Part shown: positions 51,497-61,764 of the stretch, one piece after another
Position numbering within the stretch: the first letter of the stretch is position 1
Layout of the letters: the number at the start of each line of letters is the position of its first letter
NCBI GenBank assembly: GCA_025024175.1
Contig: QCXZ01000064.1
Span: 26,532,286-26,596,285, forward strand
From: Rhyzopertha dominica
Lineage: Eukaryota; Arthropoda; Insecta; Coleoptera; Bostrichidae
Length of the DNA stretch: 64,000 nt
Reading direction: 5' to 3'
The notes under the pieces: generated by a model
The model's database searches: none
Told to the model about the DNA's origin: nothing
What the model saw: the letters and a program-made list of their open reading frames with translations, nothing else
Program-made: the position numbers and the translations under genes

Positions 51497-51976
51497 TAGT
51501 GCTGTCTATTCGTATCGAATATATTCATTATTGGAATACTGTAGAGCGAATATTCATTCATAATTGCCCCGAATAATATTCGATACGAATAAACGAATAT
51601 TAGCACCTACTTGTTTTATTCTGGAACGAATAAACGAGTGGAAACGAAATGTTTGTATTTGTTTTATTCGGATATTCGGAATACAGCGAATAAATTTATT
51701 TGGTTTTAAGTATTATTCTAATTCGGATTTTATTCGTTTTCGAACCTGTGTGTTTTTTTAATATTAGTAATCGAATAATTTTGATAGCGAAGAAAGAAAT
51801 AGATATACGTAGCTTGAAGTTTGAAGTGTACACAGGTATTTCGCACAGCGGCCGTTTTTATTCGAATATTTGTTTATTCGTTTTCTAATAAAACGAATAA
51901 TTCGATACGAATAAACGAATATATTTGCTCGATATTCCAATTTCGGATACATGAATTCCAAATCCTGACAGCACAA
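51497..51976. mobile_element. 480-bp hAT-like MITE with subterminal motif arrays
   Basis: Flanked by exact 8-bp duplications ATCTGACA (51489-51496, 51977-51984). The ends TAGTGCTGTC and (complement) TTGTGCTGTC form a 10-bp inverted repeat with one mismatch. The body is packed with copies of a short motif, CGAATAAA / TTTATTCG and CGAATAT, in both orientations (for example 51583-51600, 51664-51695, 51862-51920). No transposase is encoded. Confidence 0.88.
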
Positions 51977-51984
51977 ATCTGACA

Positions 51985-52915
51985 GTAAAATGTTATAACA
52001 CATGTTTATTTTATTACTGAAAGAAACTTTGCAAATTATAGATAACCGAAACTGAAAACGTTACAGGCAAGTTTTGGTGATCAATAACATTTATTATACA
52101 AACTTTTGGCATTCACGCACCTCTAAGAAATGCATTTGTAAAATATTTTACTAGAATAAAAATACATAAATTTATAATAAGTAATAATGAAGCTGTCTGA
52201 TCCTACATCTATACACCTTGAGTGAGTAATGAGATTTTCATATTGTAACGCATTTTGGTTTAAATCATTCTACTCAAAATTAATAGTAAATCTAAAATTC
52301 ATCTACAACTACAAATAAGTGTAGGTACTAAGATATCTGCGAGATCCAAAAGACCACAATATAACATATAATTCCCGTAAAAATCATATTCCCATTGTAC
52401 TATCATGAAGTTCAAACAGGAAAATTTGTGTAATTAAGTAAAACAGATGCTGTTCAAATTTCTGCGAAATTTACTATTATACAAGATGGGGGCATAACAA
52501 TAATTCTAAGACTTACATAGACAATAATAAATACCATACCATATGTAACGAAAGAAAGGAAATTTGAAAAATATATGGACCTGTAAGTTTTAAACATAAT
52601 TCATCATCGGATTATTCACTGTAAATCTACAAAAAGTATAGAAATTCACGACTAAATTAGGTAAGTGATGCAGCAACGATTTTGTTGAATTTCATTTACT
52701 CTTGAACTTTTAGCGCACAACCTGTACTTTATGGGCTACAATTATAATGGGCGTTCTTAAAAAACAGTCACAAAGCCATGGTTTTCTCTTTCTAACGCGA
52801 ACGTAGCGCCTGTCGTGTAAATTAGTTAGTATAATCTGACATCTGACGGATAAAGACGACGCGAAAAAGCGATGTAATTTATTGATTACTAGTTACGATA
52901 ACATAATCAGTCAAT
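51985..52915. other. Non-coding stretch, nothing recognised
   Basis: AT-rich, no domain or paired repeat found. Confidence 0.55.
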
Positions 52916-52918
52916 ATA

Positions 52919-53407
52919 AACTGCTCAAAAAAAAAATAGGGGAACAAGATTTTGGTAATGCGTAATTCTTTTTCTAACTAGCACTTTATACTAGTTTATC
53001 AGACTTTAGAGTTCTACTTTCAAATATCAAATAAAACTTTGGTTATTATTCAGCATATTTGCCAGGTATAAGTCAAAATCTAAAAGAAGTCATAAAAAAG
53101 TGCCGCGACGGTGGCATGGTGCTCATGGAGGACATACACTATACTAAGAATTGATATACCCAGTATGATTCACTTTCATCCCTCATCAGCGATAGGAACG
53201 ATACTTAAATTTTCGGTAGTGATCACATTTAGTTTTTGGTACCGTTTTCAAGTTTTTGACCTTAATCACATTTAGCTATTCATTAAGATTTAATTTGGTG
53301 TTATTAAGTAATGTTTAAACAATAATAAGCAACAATAAAACATGCAGTCTGTTAATCAGAGAAAATGGCAAGCTGCCAAAAGTCTTCCTCTAATTTTTTG
53401 AGCACTG
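52919..53407. mobile_element. 489-bp Tc1-like non-autonomous element
   Basis: The ends carry imperfect inverted repeats built on CTGCTCAAAAAA (left, 52921) and TTTTTTGAGCACTG (right, 53394-53407), with similarity extending about 25 bp. TA flanks both sides (52917-52918, 53408-53409). GTGCTCAAAAAAWTTA-type ends are typical of a widespread Tc1-like group in arthropods. No transposase frame was recognised inside. Confidence 0.6.
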
Positions 53408-53990
53408 TATAAAACACTGATAAAAAAAACCAAAACAATTCATAAATAATGTTTTAAAAGAAACACAATCCGAAAATCTTAATATTCCGCCTAAGAGTTT
53501 TCTTCTATTGAAAAGGTAAAAATTTCGTCTTTATTTAACAGATGTTACAATTACAGTTTTTAGCACCCCGTCTCCCTGAAGAAGATCTTGGATTAGAGCA
53601 TGGTTTTTGCAGTGTTTTAGTCAAAAGCTTATCTTGAAGTTATGAAAATCCATTAAAAATACGAGTGTTCTGTTCTTTTTCAACTTTGCATTAAATAAAA
53701 ATTAGATATTTGTTAAATTATGCAGAAGTTTTTTATATCGTCAAAATGTTAATACCAGCATTAGCTGACATTTAATAATAAACATAAAGAATGTAAGGGC
53801 AAGGACAATTTTGTCTACGTTGATAGTTTACCGGTTAAATATAACAAAAGATCATTAAAAGCAAACATCGCAAATCAAAGTACACAAAAGCAATTTTAAA
53901 AGCTACACAATGATATTCGTCTGCTGAAAGATAAACACTAAATACATTCAATTTTCCTTATCATATATGGGAACATCAATTTCCAGGCAG

Positions 53991-54032
53991 TTACTCTTCT
54001 CCTGTTATGGCTTCATATCCAGGTGACTGTAA
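53991..54032 (-). CDS. Candidate last exon of the divergent small gene
   Basis: On the - strand an acceptor ATTATCGTGCAG precedes LQSPGYEAITGEE and TAA (53993-53991). It is protein-like and in phase 0, matching exon 54109-54221 if that exon ends at 54109, although the donor there (GTTTAG) is weak. Joining it to the other two pieces gives 237 nt, an exact multiple of three (78 residues). Tentative. Confidence 0.28.
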   Translation of the reverse strand, partial: LQSPGYEAITGEE

Positions 54033-55857
54033 CTGCACGATAATTGTAGATACGGATAAGTTAGGTTTTATGTCATAATTTACTAAAGCTGTATAATTGG
54101 CGCTAAACAGTGTGAAACTCCGTTGTTAGCAAGGTGGTGTCAACTGACCATCGGGCGTCTTCAATAATGTGAACGACGTCGGCTATGTAATCATAAAAAT
54201 GCTTGTAGTTTAAAGTTACTTCTAACATTTTCCTAGTTAAGATCAATTTAGTTCAATTCATGGATGTGGAAAGCAAACTTTCTAAACAACCACTTAACTT
54301 AATAAGTCGAATAAATAAAGTACGAAATAAATAATGAAGCGATAAAGTGTGTATCAAGATCAGGAAAATGGAAACTTTTCCACTTACAAGCGACGACGTC
54401 GAAACCAAATTCCCACATCTAAATTCGAATTTAAAAAAATGATATGCCAAACAGTTTTCTGAAATAGCGTACCTGCTTATTTGCACAATTACAAATGAAC
54501 CTATATCAGACAGCAACATCTTATGATATTTTTTGTTTAAAGTACTCAAAAACTACGAATACGTTTTATTACGACACCTTGAATATTAAGAGAGAAACTG
54601 CTACACAAAAATTAAAAACTATTTTGCAATCGTCATTTCTTGCAAGATAATATCGAAACTGCCAGTATCGATAGAATACTGTTAGTACCCGACAAAGACT
54701 GTTGAAACACATTTAACGTCACTTTTTCTTAGTAATAGAAAACCTATTGATTTTATAGTAGCAATATGAATATTAATTTATAAGTTAAAGCACACGCTAT
54801 TATTACTAGAAAGGATCAAATACAAATTGCCGAATAAGTATTTATAAGCAAGGTATGATTATTGTTCTAAATTAAAGCAACTTTCCAAAAAATATTTTTG
54901 GATCATTATTATTTTAGACACACTCACAACCTAAACGATTTATTTGATGAAAAGGCGACGTAAAGTTTGCAGTTTGGGATTCAGATAGTTTTGTGAGGGA
55001 AACTCCAATTTTATTTTATTTTTATTACGCAACTTCTAGGCAGATCCCCTACAATGAATTAAACCCGGACTGCCTTAATTTTTTGTGATACCCTGTATAT
55101 AAAAATAAGCAGAATAAGTCGATTCTGGAAACAAATCATAAATTCATAGGCACCTTCTCAAAAATATGGATAAAATCTACTCAACAATGATGCCAAACCA
55201 TGTAAGCTAAACTACCATCGCCGACAAAACAGTACATTTCAAGCACTTCTGTCGTAAATAGTGGATTTTTGTAACTTGGGTGTGCGGTATAATTTTCTTT
55301 ACCTGTGCTATAGACAAACACAACTTATACGTTCTGTATACATATGTCAAACTGACAACAATCCACTGACTTAAAATGAGTTCAGTGCATCAAAAACTAC
55401 ATTTAAATAAACTATTTTTTAATGCTACCACACATTAATTGGTATTTTAAATAGCGGTTTTTTTCGTTACCTAAATTGCACTACCAAATTTCAAATGTTT
55501 ATTCCAAATCATTTACAAGATGTTAATCAAAAGCTTTAATCTGAAAAATAAAAATGTGTATAACAATTCACCTTAATGTCTGCTTCAATAAATGAATGCT
55601 CAAAATGTGCAAATTTTTCTACATATTATCAAGTTTTAATTATTAAATTAATATGAAAGTATTATAGTTGTTTTAGCAAATTGTGAAAAGTACGGTAGTT
55701 TTTAAATTAGAATGAAATTGAATCCGAACCTTTTGAAATTTTTTGAAAAAATCTGTGATAACACTAGATGGTATTTGAATAACACAATACTTTTATTTTG
55801 CGCTTGTGCCCTTATACGAAAGTTCTTAAATTTCCATGGGAAAAAGCATTAATCGCA
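54033..55857. other. Mostly non-coding; candidate intron 1 of the divergent gene
   Basis: Apart from the candidate exon at 54109-54221, nothing coding was recognised. If the divergent gene model is right, 54222-57151 is its first intron (about 2.9 kb), holding an unpaired mariner-end-like motif (ATACCCTGTATAT near 55090) and the transposase scrap at 55858-56095. Confidence 0.4.
54109..54221 (-). CDS. Candidate second exon of the divergent small gene
   Basis: The - strand after an acceptor ending TGTTAG reads EVTLNYKHFYDYIADVVHI, then IEDARWSVDTTLLTTEFHT. Amino-acid composition and helical patterning look like a real protein. The phase (two bases completing a codon split after base one) matches the first exon at 57152-57233 exactly. 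If the weak donor at 54108 is not used, the frame stops at TAG 54105-54103 and the protein would be 66 residues. I do not recognise the family. Confidence 0.35.
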
Positions 55858-56095
55858 ATGCCCTACTTCACTGCAAGTCAGAAGATTGCAATCTTAACTA
55901 TGATTGGATATGGAGATAAGGCTAGAACAAAAAAAAATATTCATTTATTCGCTGAGAAATAACCCGATTTACTGCCGTCATCGCAAGCACATGTAAGTAA
56001 CTAAGATTGAAAAACAGTTTTGGGAAAACGGGAATGTAACAAAAACAACTAGTAAGACGAAATATTCAAAAGGTTTAGAACATTTTTAAAGTAAA
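55858..56095 (+). pseudogene. Mariner/Tc1-like transposase N-terminal scrap
   Basis: MPYFTASQKIAILTMIGYGD starts at ATG 55858 and continues KARTKKNIHLFAEK to a stop. A second frame gives SKIEKQFWENGNVTKTTSKT. The pair matches the helix-turn-helix start of a Tc1/mariner group (QK..IL.MIGYGD.. ... SKIE.KF.E.G.V). The catalytic region is not present downstream. It lies on the opposite strand to the candidate intron of the divergent gene. Confidence 0.6.
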
Positions 56096-56099
56096 ATAT

Positions 56100-57150
56100 T
56101 ACGGTGTATTAATTTTCTTTAAAAAAAAACCTATAGAGAGCAAATTTATTATAACATAGATACAAGTTACACTAATTTCCCTAAGAGTGAGCACTATCAA
56201 CAATCACAGCTTCCATTCTCGTGTTATCTAATATGAAACAATTGACTAAACCAATTGTTATCTATTACATATTATAGTCGACAAATTAAAAAAATATTAC
56301 TTGAGTAGATGATAAGCGTATTTTAAACAAACACAATCATCACGAAAAGGGATAGGACACACAAACGATGAATATCGTATAGGATAATTGCGATAAAGGT
56401 AGTGCTGAACAGAAGATTTAATTATAAACGGAATTTCCGTCTATAACCTGTAAACAGCAACATCTGCAAGTACCGAAACTCATGCTTATCTGCATCAAAA
56501 GCAGAACAGGTAATTTACCTTTAAAACGGTTAAGACAGGTACCGCTATTTTTTTTATTCTATAGCCAATGCAATAAACTTGTTCAAAATTTAATCAGAAT
56601 GCATTAATTTTTCTCGACCGAAGCAGACTGCTATAACATAAAGTGTTAGATTGAAAGTCCATGCACACTATATCAAATATTTAACAACTCTCAACATGCA
56701 AATAACAATAATTTACAAAACAAAAGCAGGCGCGAGTCTAAACCAAAGGTAAGTGGATTGTAGTGCTAAAGTTCAAACAATCCTGACGTACCTACACCTT
56801 AGGGGTTGCGAGAATAAATAAACACACTTCACATATACACAATAGAATATTCCACATAAAGATACAATGCAAAATTGCTTAGATCCGAGAACTATCACTA
56901 ATAACCATTTATAACCTCATTTCAATCACTAAAACATGCCACTTTTTAAGACAAAGCACTTTTTCTTTTATAGTTTCGCGTCCCGCGGGGCACTCCACTT
57001 CAATTTGAACATTTTAAGGCAAGCTGTTATAATGTTTTGGGTCGCACGCTGAAGAATCTGTAACGTTTGTAAACAGAAAATATGCAGCCGCCGTAGAGAT
57101 AGACATCCGATTCTATTTTATACGTAACGATAGGCGCAGTGCAACACTCA
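56100..57150. other. Non-coding stretch
   Basis: AT-rich, no recognised gene. A consensus-like donor (AAAG|GTAAGTGG near 56748) exists on the + strand but no exon can be tied to it. Confidence 0.5.
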
Positions 57151-57151
57151 C

Positions 57152-57233
57152 CTGGTACTTTGTTCGCTATTTTGTTAAAACACGTTGTGAATACTTCATA
57201 TAAATGAAGAGGTTCATCATCGCTAGCTGCCAT
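57152..57233 (-). CDS. First coding exon of an unrecognised gene, divergent from Amt
   Basis: ATG at 57233-57231 in a good context (CAAAATGG) opens [18 protein letters not shown], then FNKIANKVP. It ends at a consensus donor, CCAG|GTGAGT (boundary 57152/57151), after 82 nt (phase 1). The acidic Met-Ala-Ala-Ser start, the amphipathic helix pattern and the perfect donor make this more convincing than any chance frame nearby. The start lies 653 bp from the Amt start on the other strand, so both probably fire from one promoter region. Candidate later exons are at 54109-54221 and 53991-54032. I cannot name the product. No signal peptide or membrane segment is visible in this exon. Confidence 0.6.
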
Positions 57234-57885
57234 TTTGAGCCACTACACTATACTACTGACATCAACGGCACACCGCATAAACCGGGCAGTTTTTGAAGCT
57301 GTCAACGCAGCGCGGGAGGTTTGAAAATCAACATGAAGCTAACAAGTTGCTTACCTACTTGGCGTTAAAATTATCGAACAAATGAATACCGTTTAACCTG
57401 CTAAGAATTATGTAATGTAACTTCAATGCAAACCAAGCGGATTTCTATCGGTTATTAAATATGAAAAAATATAATTGAACCAAATTGACGCTTGTTACTA
57501 CTACAGCGCGGGATAAACAACAAATGTAATCGAATTAATGTTAAGTTTAATAACTCCGATTACTCATCTGATTATTCGTTATTGAATAAAACTGGAGAAG
57601 TGTTGAATATAAAACAAAACAGTAAAATAATTAAAATATCTAACGCATAATTATATTACAATGATGATTGCGACCTTTTAGCATTAGTCATGATTGCCCA
57701 CACGATGATATTCTTGTCCAGATATCCGACCCTTTTTCAAATCAGCGTAGTTTACTGTCATCAAAGGCAATTTGTAGTTCTATTATTAAAATGTTTACTC
57801 CATTTAGTGTCACGGATTTTCCCTGGTCACTACTTATGTTAAACTACCTTGCAATAAAACACATGCAGTAAAGAACTTGAATAAA
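57234..57885. promoter_or_regulatory. Putative divergent promoter between two genes
   Basis: 652 bp separate the ATG of the - strand gene from the ATG of the ammonium transporter. The part next to the - strand gene (57240-57330) is GC-richer (CAGCGCGGGAGG), as promoters often are in AT-rich genomes; the rest is AT-rich. No canonical TATA box can be assigned with confidence. The promoter role is inferred from gene arrangement only. Confidence 0.45.
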
Positions 57886-60800
57886 ATGGAAGGATTTCAA
57901 AACTTTCACGAAAATCTTACAGAAATAAATAAAACTGATTCAATACCATGGTTATATAATATAGATACTGAAGACACTAACTGGATTATAACTAGCGCTT
58001 TTATGATTTTCACTATGCAAACAGGTAAGTTTTATTTTTTTTTAATCCAACAAATGCATGTCAATTTTCATTTCATTTGCTTTTGAATTTTCGTAATCGG
58101 GGAACTAATTCGCACTACCTAGTAGCCAGTTATTTGACTTAGACATCAACAAGTTCCAAAAAATTTATTTTTCAAATAATTTTTCCAGGTTTTGGAATGT
58201 TAGAATCAGGATGTGTTTCTGTAAAAAATGAAGTTAACATCATGATGAAAAATGTAGTAGATATTGTACTAGGAGGTAAACTCAACGAAATTTATTAATG
58301 GCATGATATTTAAGAATGGTTTTAGGACTGACCTACTGGATATTCGGTTATGCGTTTTCATTTGGACGAAGTGATCTTAATAATGGTTTCATAGCTTTAG
58401 GTGATTTCTGTATTGACCCCAGTCTTGAGGATCCATTCAAAGGAGCCATTTACGCAGCATTTATTTTCGAATTGTCATTCGCAACCACAGCAACAACTAT
58501 AGTTAGTGGAGCAATGGCAGAAAGGTATCCCCCCAAACCCTGGAGCTTAGCTTAGTATTCATGATGGTGTAAATGATATTTTATTATAGATGCAACTTCA
58601 AAGCCTACTGTCTCTTTAGCTTTCTGAACACAATTGTTTATTGCATCCCAGCAGGTTGGGTATGGGGAGATCATGGATTTTTGAAACGAATGGGCGCTGT
58701 AGATATTGCGGGATCTGGTCCGGTACATCTTATAGGGAAGTAGTTGCTTCTTTTGATAGATGAAGTATATTGAAGTAACAAAACTTATTGGCTGTATTAT
58801 AAAAAAAATGTTTAGAATCAATATTTTTTGCATATTTTCATAATTAATTCGAGGGCCTTTTCTACCATTTATTTTTGTCCATATACAAAAAGAACAAAAC
58901 CGACATAACGATATAAATATACAACTACTTTTTTGTTCTTTCTAGTCAAAAATATAGATCCTCTCTTACCCACATCACAGTGGACCACTAGTTCCAAACA
59001 GGATTACTAAGTGGCAGTGCAAATAATTAATCACAAAATACATAAGTGCCAAATTAAAAATTTAAAATAAAATTGTTGTTTCACATAATAATAAAAACTT
59101 TATCATAACTACAGCTATATTTTTTTACTGAACATGTGCAAACCTATTTTTGGGAATGTGTAATATTCTTTATTTTACAAAAATGCAGACATTTCGTAGT
59201 TCTGAAGCTGATTACACATAGGTACATAAATTTGACTGAAATACCTACTGCGACACTACTACTCTATTGTGTTTTCTAAAAAATCGTTAATGGTGACCAT
59301 CCTTCATAAAACAATATGTTACGTAGAAAGAAATGAATAGTCAAAGGTAGGCAGCTATTTGCAATTTAAATATTATTTTGTATAGGTGGAAGTGCAGCAC
59401 TGGCTAGCTCTCTGATGCTTGGTCCTCGCCTGGGACGGTACGACAATGGAATAGCACCCTTACCTTTGGGTAATCCAGTCAATGCAGTAATGGGTTTATT
59501 TGTTTTGTGGTGGGGATGGTTAGCCTTTAATTCTGGAAGTACCTATGGTGTAAGCAGCACACCAATTAATAAGTGACAACCAACTCTCCCTTAACATTTT
59601 TCTCTTTAGCTCAATGGTGCCAAATGGCATTATGCTGCACGAGCAGCTGTTATGACTATGCTGTCTTCCTTTGGAGGTGGCTGCACCAGCATCATTTATT
59701 CTTTAATTAAACTTAAAGGAAGAGTTGAAGTGTTAGATATAATAAATGGAATTCTGGGATCTTTAGTGTCGATCACAGCTGGGTGTTATTTATATCAAGG
59801 TATAAACTTTCGGTAACAGAAAAATAAGCCATGAATGATGGACAATTCTTTTCCAGCTTGGGAAGCTCTATTAATTGGTGCTGTTGGGGCTATTATAGCT
59901 AGTCTGTCAATGCCACTTTTTGATAAGGTTTGTAAATAAAACTAGTAACAAGAAATGCATAATGTGTGACACTGTCAGTTTAAAAAAAGTCCTTGTTCCA
60001 TTTTTAAATATACTACATAAAAAGGTGGAATACTTAAAAGTATACCTGACTTTTTTATGACTGTTATAACTCATAGAATAATATATTATTACACAAATAC
60101 ACTATGCAAGATTTCATTATTTTATTAATGATTGTCACAACAATCGTATAAAAAATAGAAATATTTTTAGCTTGGTATAGATGATCCAGTTGGTGCAACA
60201 GCAGTGCATGGAGTTTGTGGATTGTGGGGTATGTATTCGAATAAAAAAAATTAATACTCACTACTGCAGAAATGGTTGCAATCAGAGCTGAAGGATAAGA
60301 ATCATTCAGCCCCGTTCTGCTATACAACCAAAAAAACAAATAAAGAAATAATATTTTTAAGCGCAGCGTGTTAAATAAATGTGAAAATTAAAAAGCAAAT
60401 TATAAATATTGATTACATGTTTAAAAAATGTGGCCACAAATAATGAATTTTGATTTAAAAAATGCTTAAAGTAATTACATGACTGTCAAATTTATGCAAA
60501 ACAGAACGGTATTGGTTGTGTGAAAAGAATGATGAACCATTATGGACCCCAGAAAGTTCTCGCATAAATATGAGGAGAGGAAAACACAAACATCAGCCAA
60601 AATAATACATATCCACTCCCAATATTTATTAACAAATGAATTATGAAAATGAAATAAGTCAGTGATTATGAGGCATTAAAATATTTAAATAAGATTTACG
60701 AAGAATAAACATTAACGAATTAATTAAGCTAATTTATAAAACAACTTTTACTTTTTATTTGTCAACTAGCAAATAGATGTAGATTGTGATTAATGGCCAT

Positions 60801-61764
60801 GTCTATAGGTGATTAAAAACATACTCCCATGTCTAGGACCCTTCAAAGCTGTCAGAACACATTGTTTTTGGGGTGAAACATTAGTGATAGCTCCTTATAT
60901 CGTCATTTACATATCAAAAATACATACAAAACTCTAAAAAATCCAGCGCAACATAAAGTTTGTCAAAACTCACTTCTAAGATATACCTACCCATTTGCAA
61001 TTATTGGGATTCCCAGACTCAACACCAGCTTGGGAGTTAAAAGTCGGTGAAAAAAGACGAATCATATGCGCAGCCCAGTTCTGACTGATTTACACAGAAC
61101 AAATATTGTTTTCATATATATAGTTTGTGAAAATTTGTACGCTCTCTGTATCTTCCAAACAACAGGGTAAATCCATTTAATTTAATGTTAAGCAAATCCA
61201 GTTTATAACATCAAGCAGTAATACTAACGGGTACTGCTACTTACAAGTAATAACGATAATTATTTTAAAGTATTCTTAAAATTTTCTTAATATGCTTTTT
61301 GGGCAAGTGCACGAATATATTATTATTGTCTTTTAGGAGTATTAGCAGTTGGAATCTTTGCCGAAAATCCTTATCCACTAGACACAACAAGTGGAAGATC
61401 TGGATTGGTCAGTGGTAAATCTACTACATTTGCTATTCACTTTAAATGTTTTAATCCAGATGTTTAGGAGGTGGTTGGTATTTACTTGGTATCCAAGCCC
61501 TTACTTGTATTTGCTTGTCTCTCTGGGGTTTTACTACTTCTGTGATTCTGTTATGGATAATCAACAAGATAGTAACTATACGAATGGAAGTTCACCATGA
61601 GTTTCTTGGTGCTGATCTGACAGAACATCATGTTCGGCATGGAAGGGTAAGAATATAAACCATAATAAATAATCTGCTAGATACATTATTCTTGCTTTTA
61701 GAAGCTGTTTATACCCATGACGCGAATGTCAGTCAGCACCTGTTACAGTGTGTACACAAATTAG
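57886..61764 (+). CDS. Amt: Ammonium transporter (Amt/MEP family), 11 exons
   Basis: Multi-pass plasma-membrane protein of the ammonium transporter family, moving ammonium or ammonia across the membrane. Exons: 57886-58024, 58189-58275, 58326-58524, 58590-58735, 59386-59549, 59610-59799, 59857-59927, 60171-60228, 61337-61414, 61468-61646, 61702-61764. They total 1374 nt (457 residues plus stop), normal for the family, and all phases agree. Conserved blocks: QTGFGMLESG (residues about 44-53); LSFATTATTIVSGAMAER (125-142, Phe127 likely a pore gate); GAVDIAGSGPVHLIGG (177-192, Asp180 and first pore His188, same spacing as bacterial AmtB Asp160/His168); LGNPVNAVMGLFVLWWGW; DDPVGATAVHGVCGLWG (second pore His345). 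The tail EVHHEFLGADLTEHH is the cytosolic C-terminus. The last exon (63 nt) is less certain. Oddity: the donor after exon 4 is GGAAGT instead of GTAAGT (58736-58737). An upstream in-frame TTG was not used as start because ATG 57886 has a strong context. Confidence 0.95.
58736..58741 (+). other. Non-canonical donor of Amt intron 4
   Basis: The reading frame and the family alignment both require exon 4 to end at 58735, directly before GGAAGT. Only the second base differs from the consensus GTAAGT. The nearest real GT donors (58739, 58742) would shift the frame, and reading into the intron meets a stop within three codons. The acceptor at 59384-59385 is normal. Confidence 0.85.

Noticed and set aside
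54253..54549. 98-codon frame on the - strand next to the candidate second exon
   Set aside because: Low-complexity hydrophobic reading typical of chance and in the wrong phase to join the first exon at 57152-57233.
57877..58086. 69-codon frame reading through the Amt exon 1 donor
   Set aside because: The reading after 58024 is intron: GTAAGT follows directly and the Amt family sequence resumes at 58189. The TTG at 57877 is not a plausible start.
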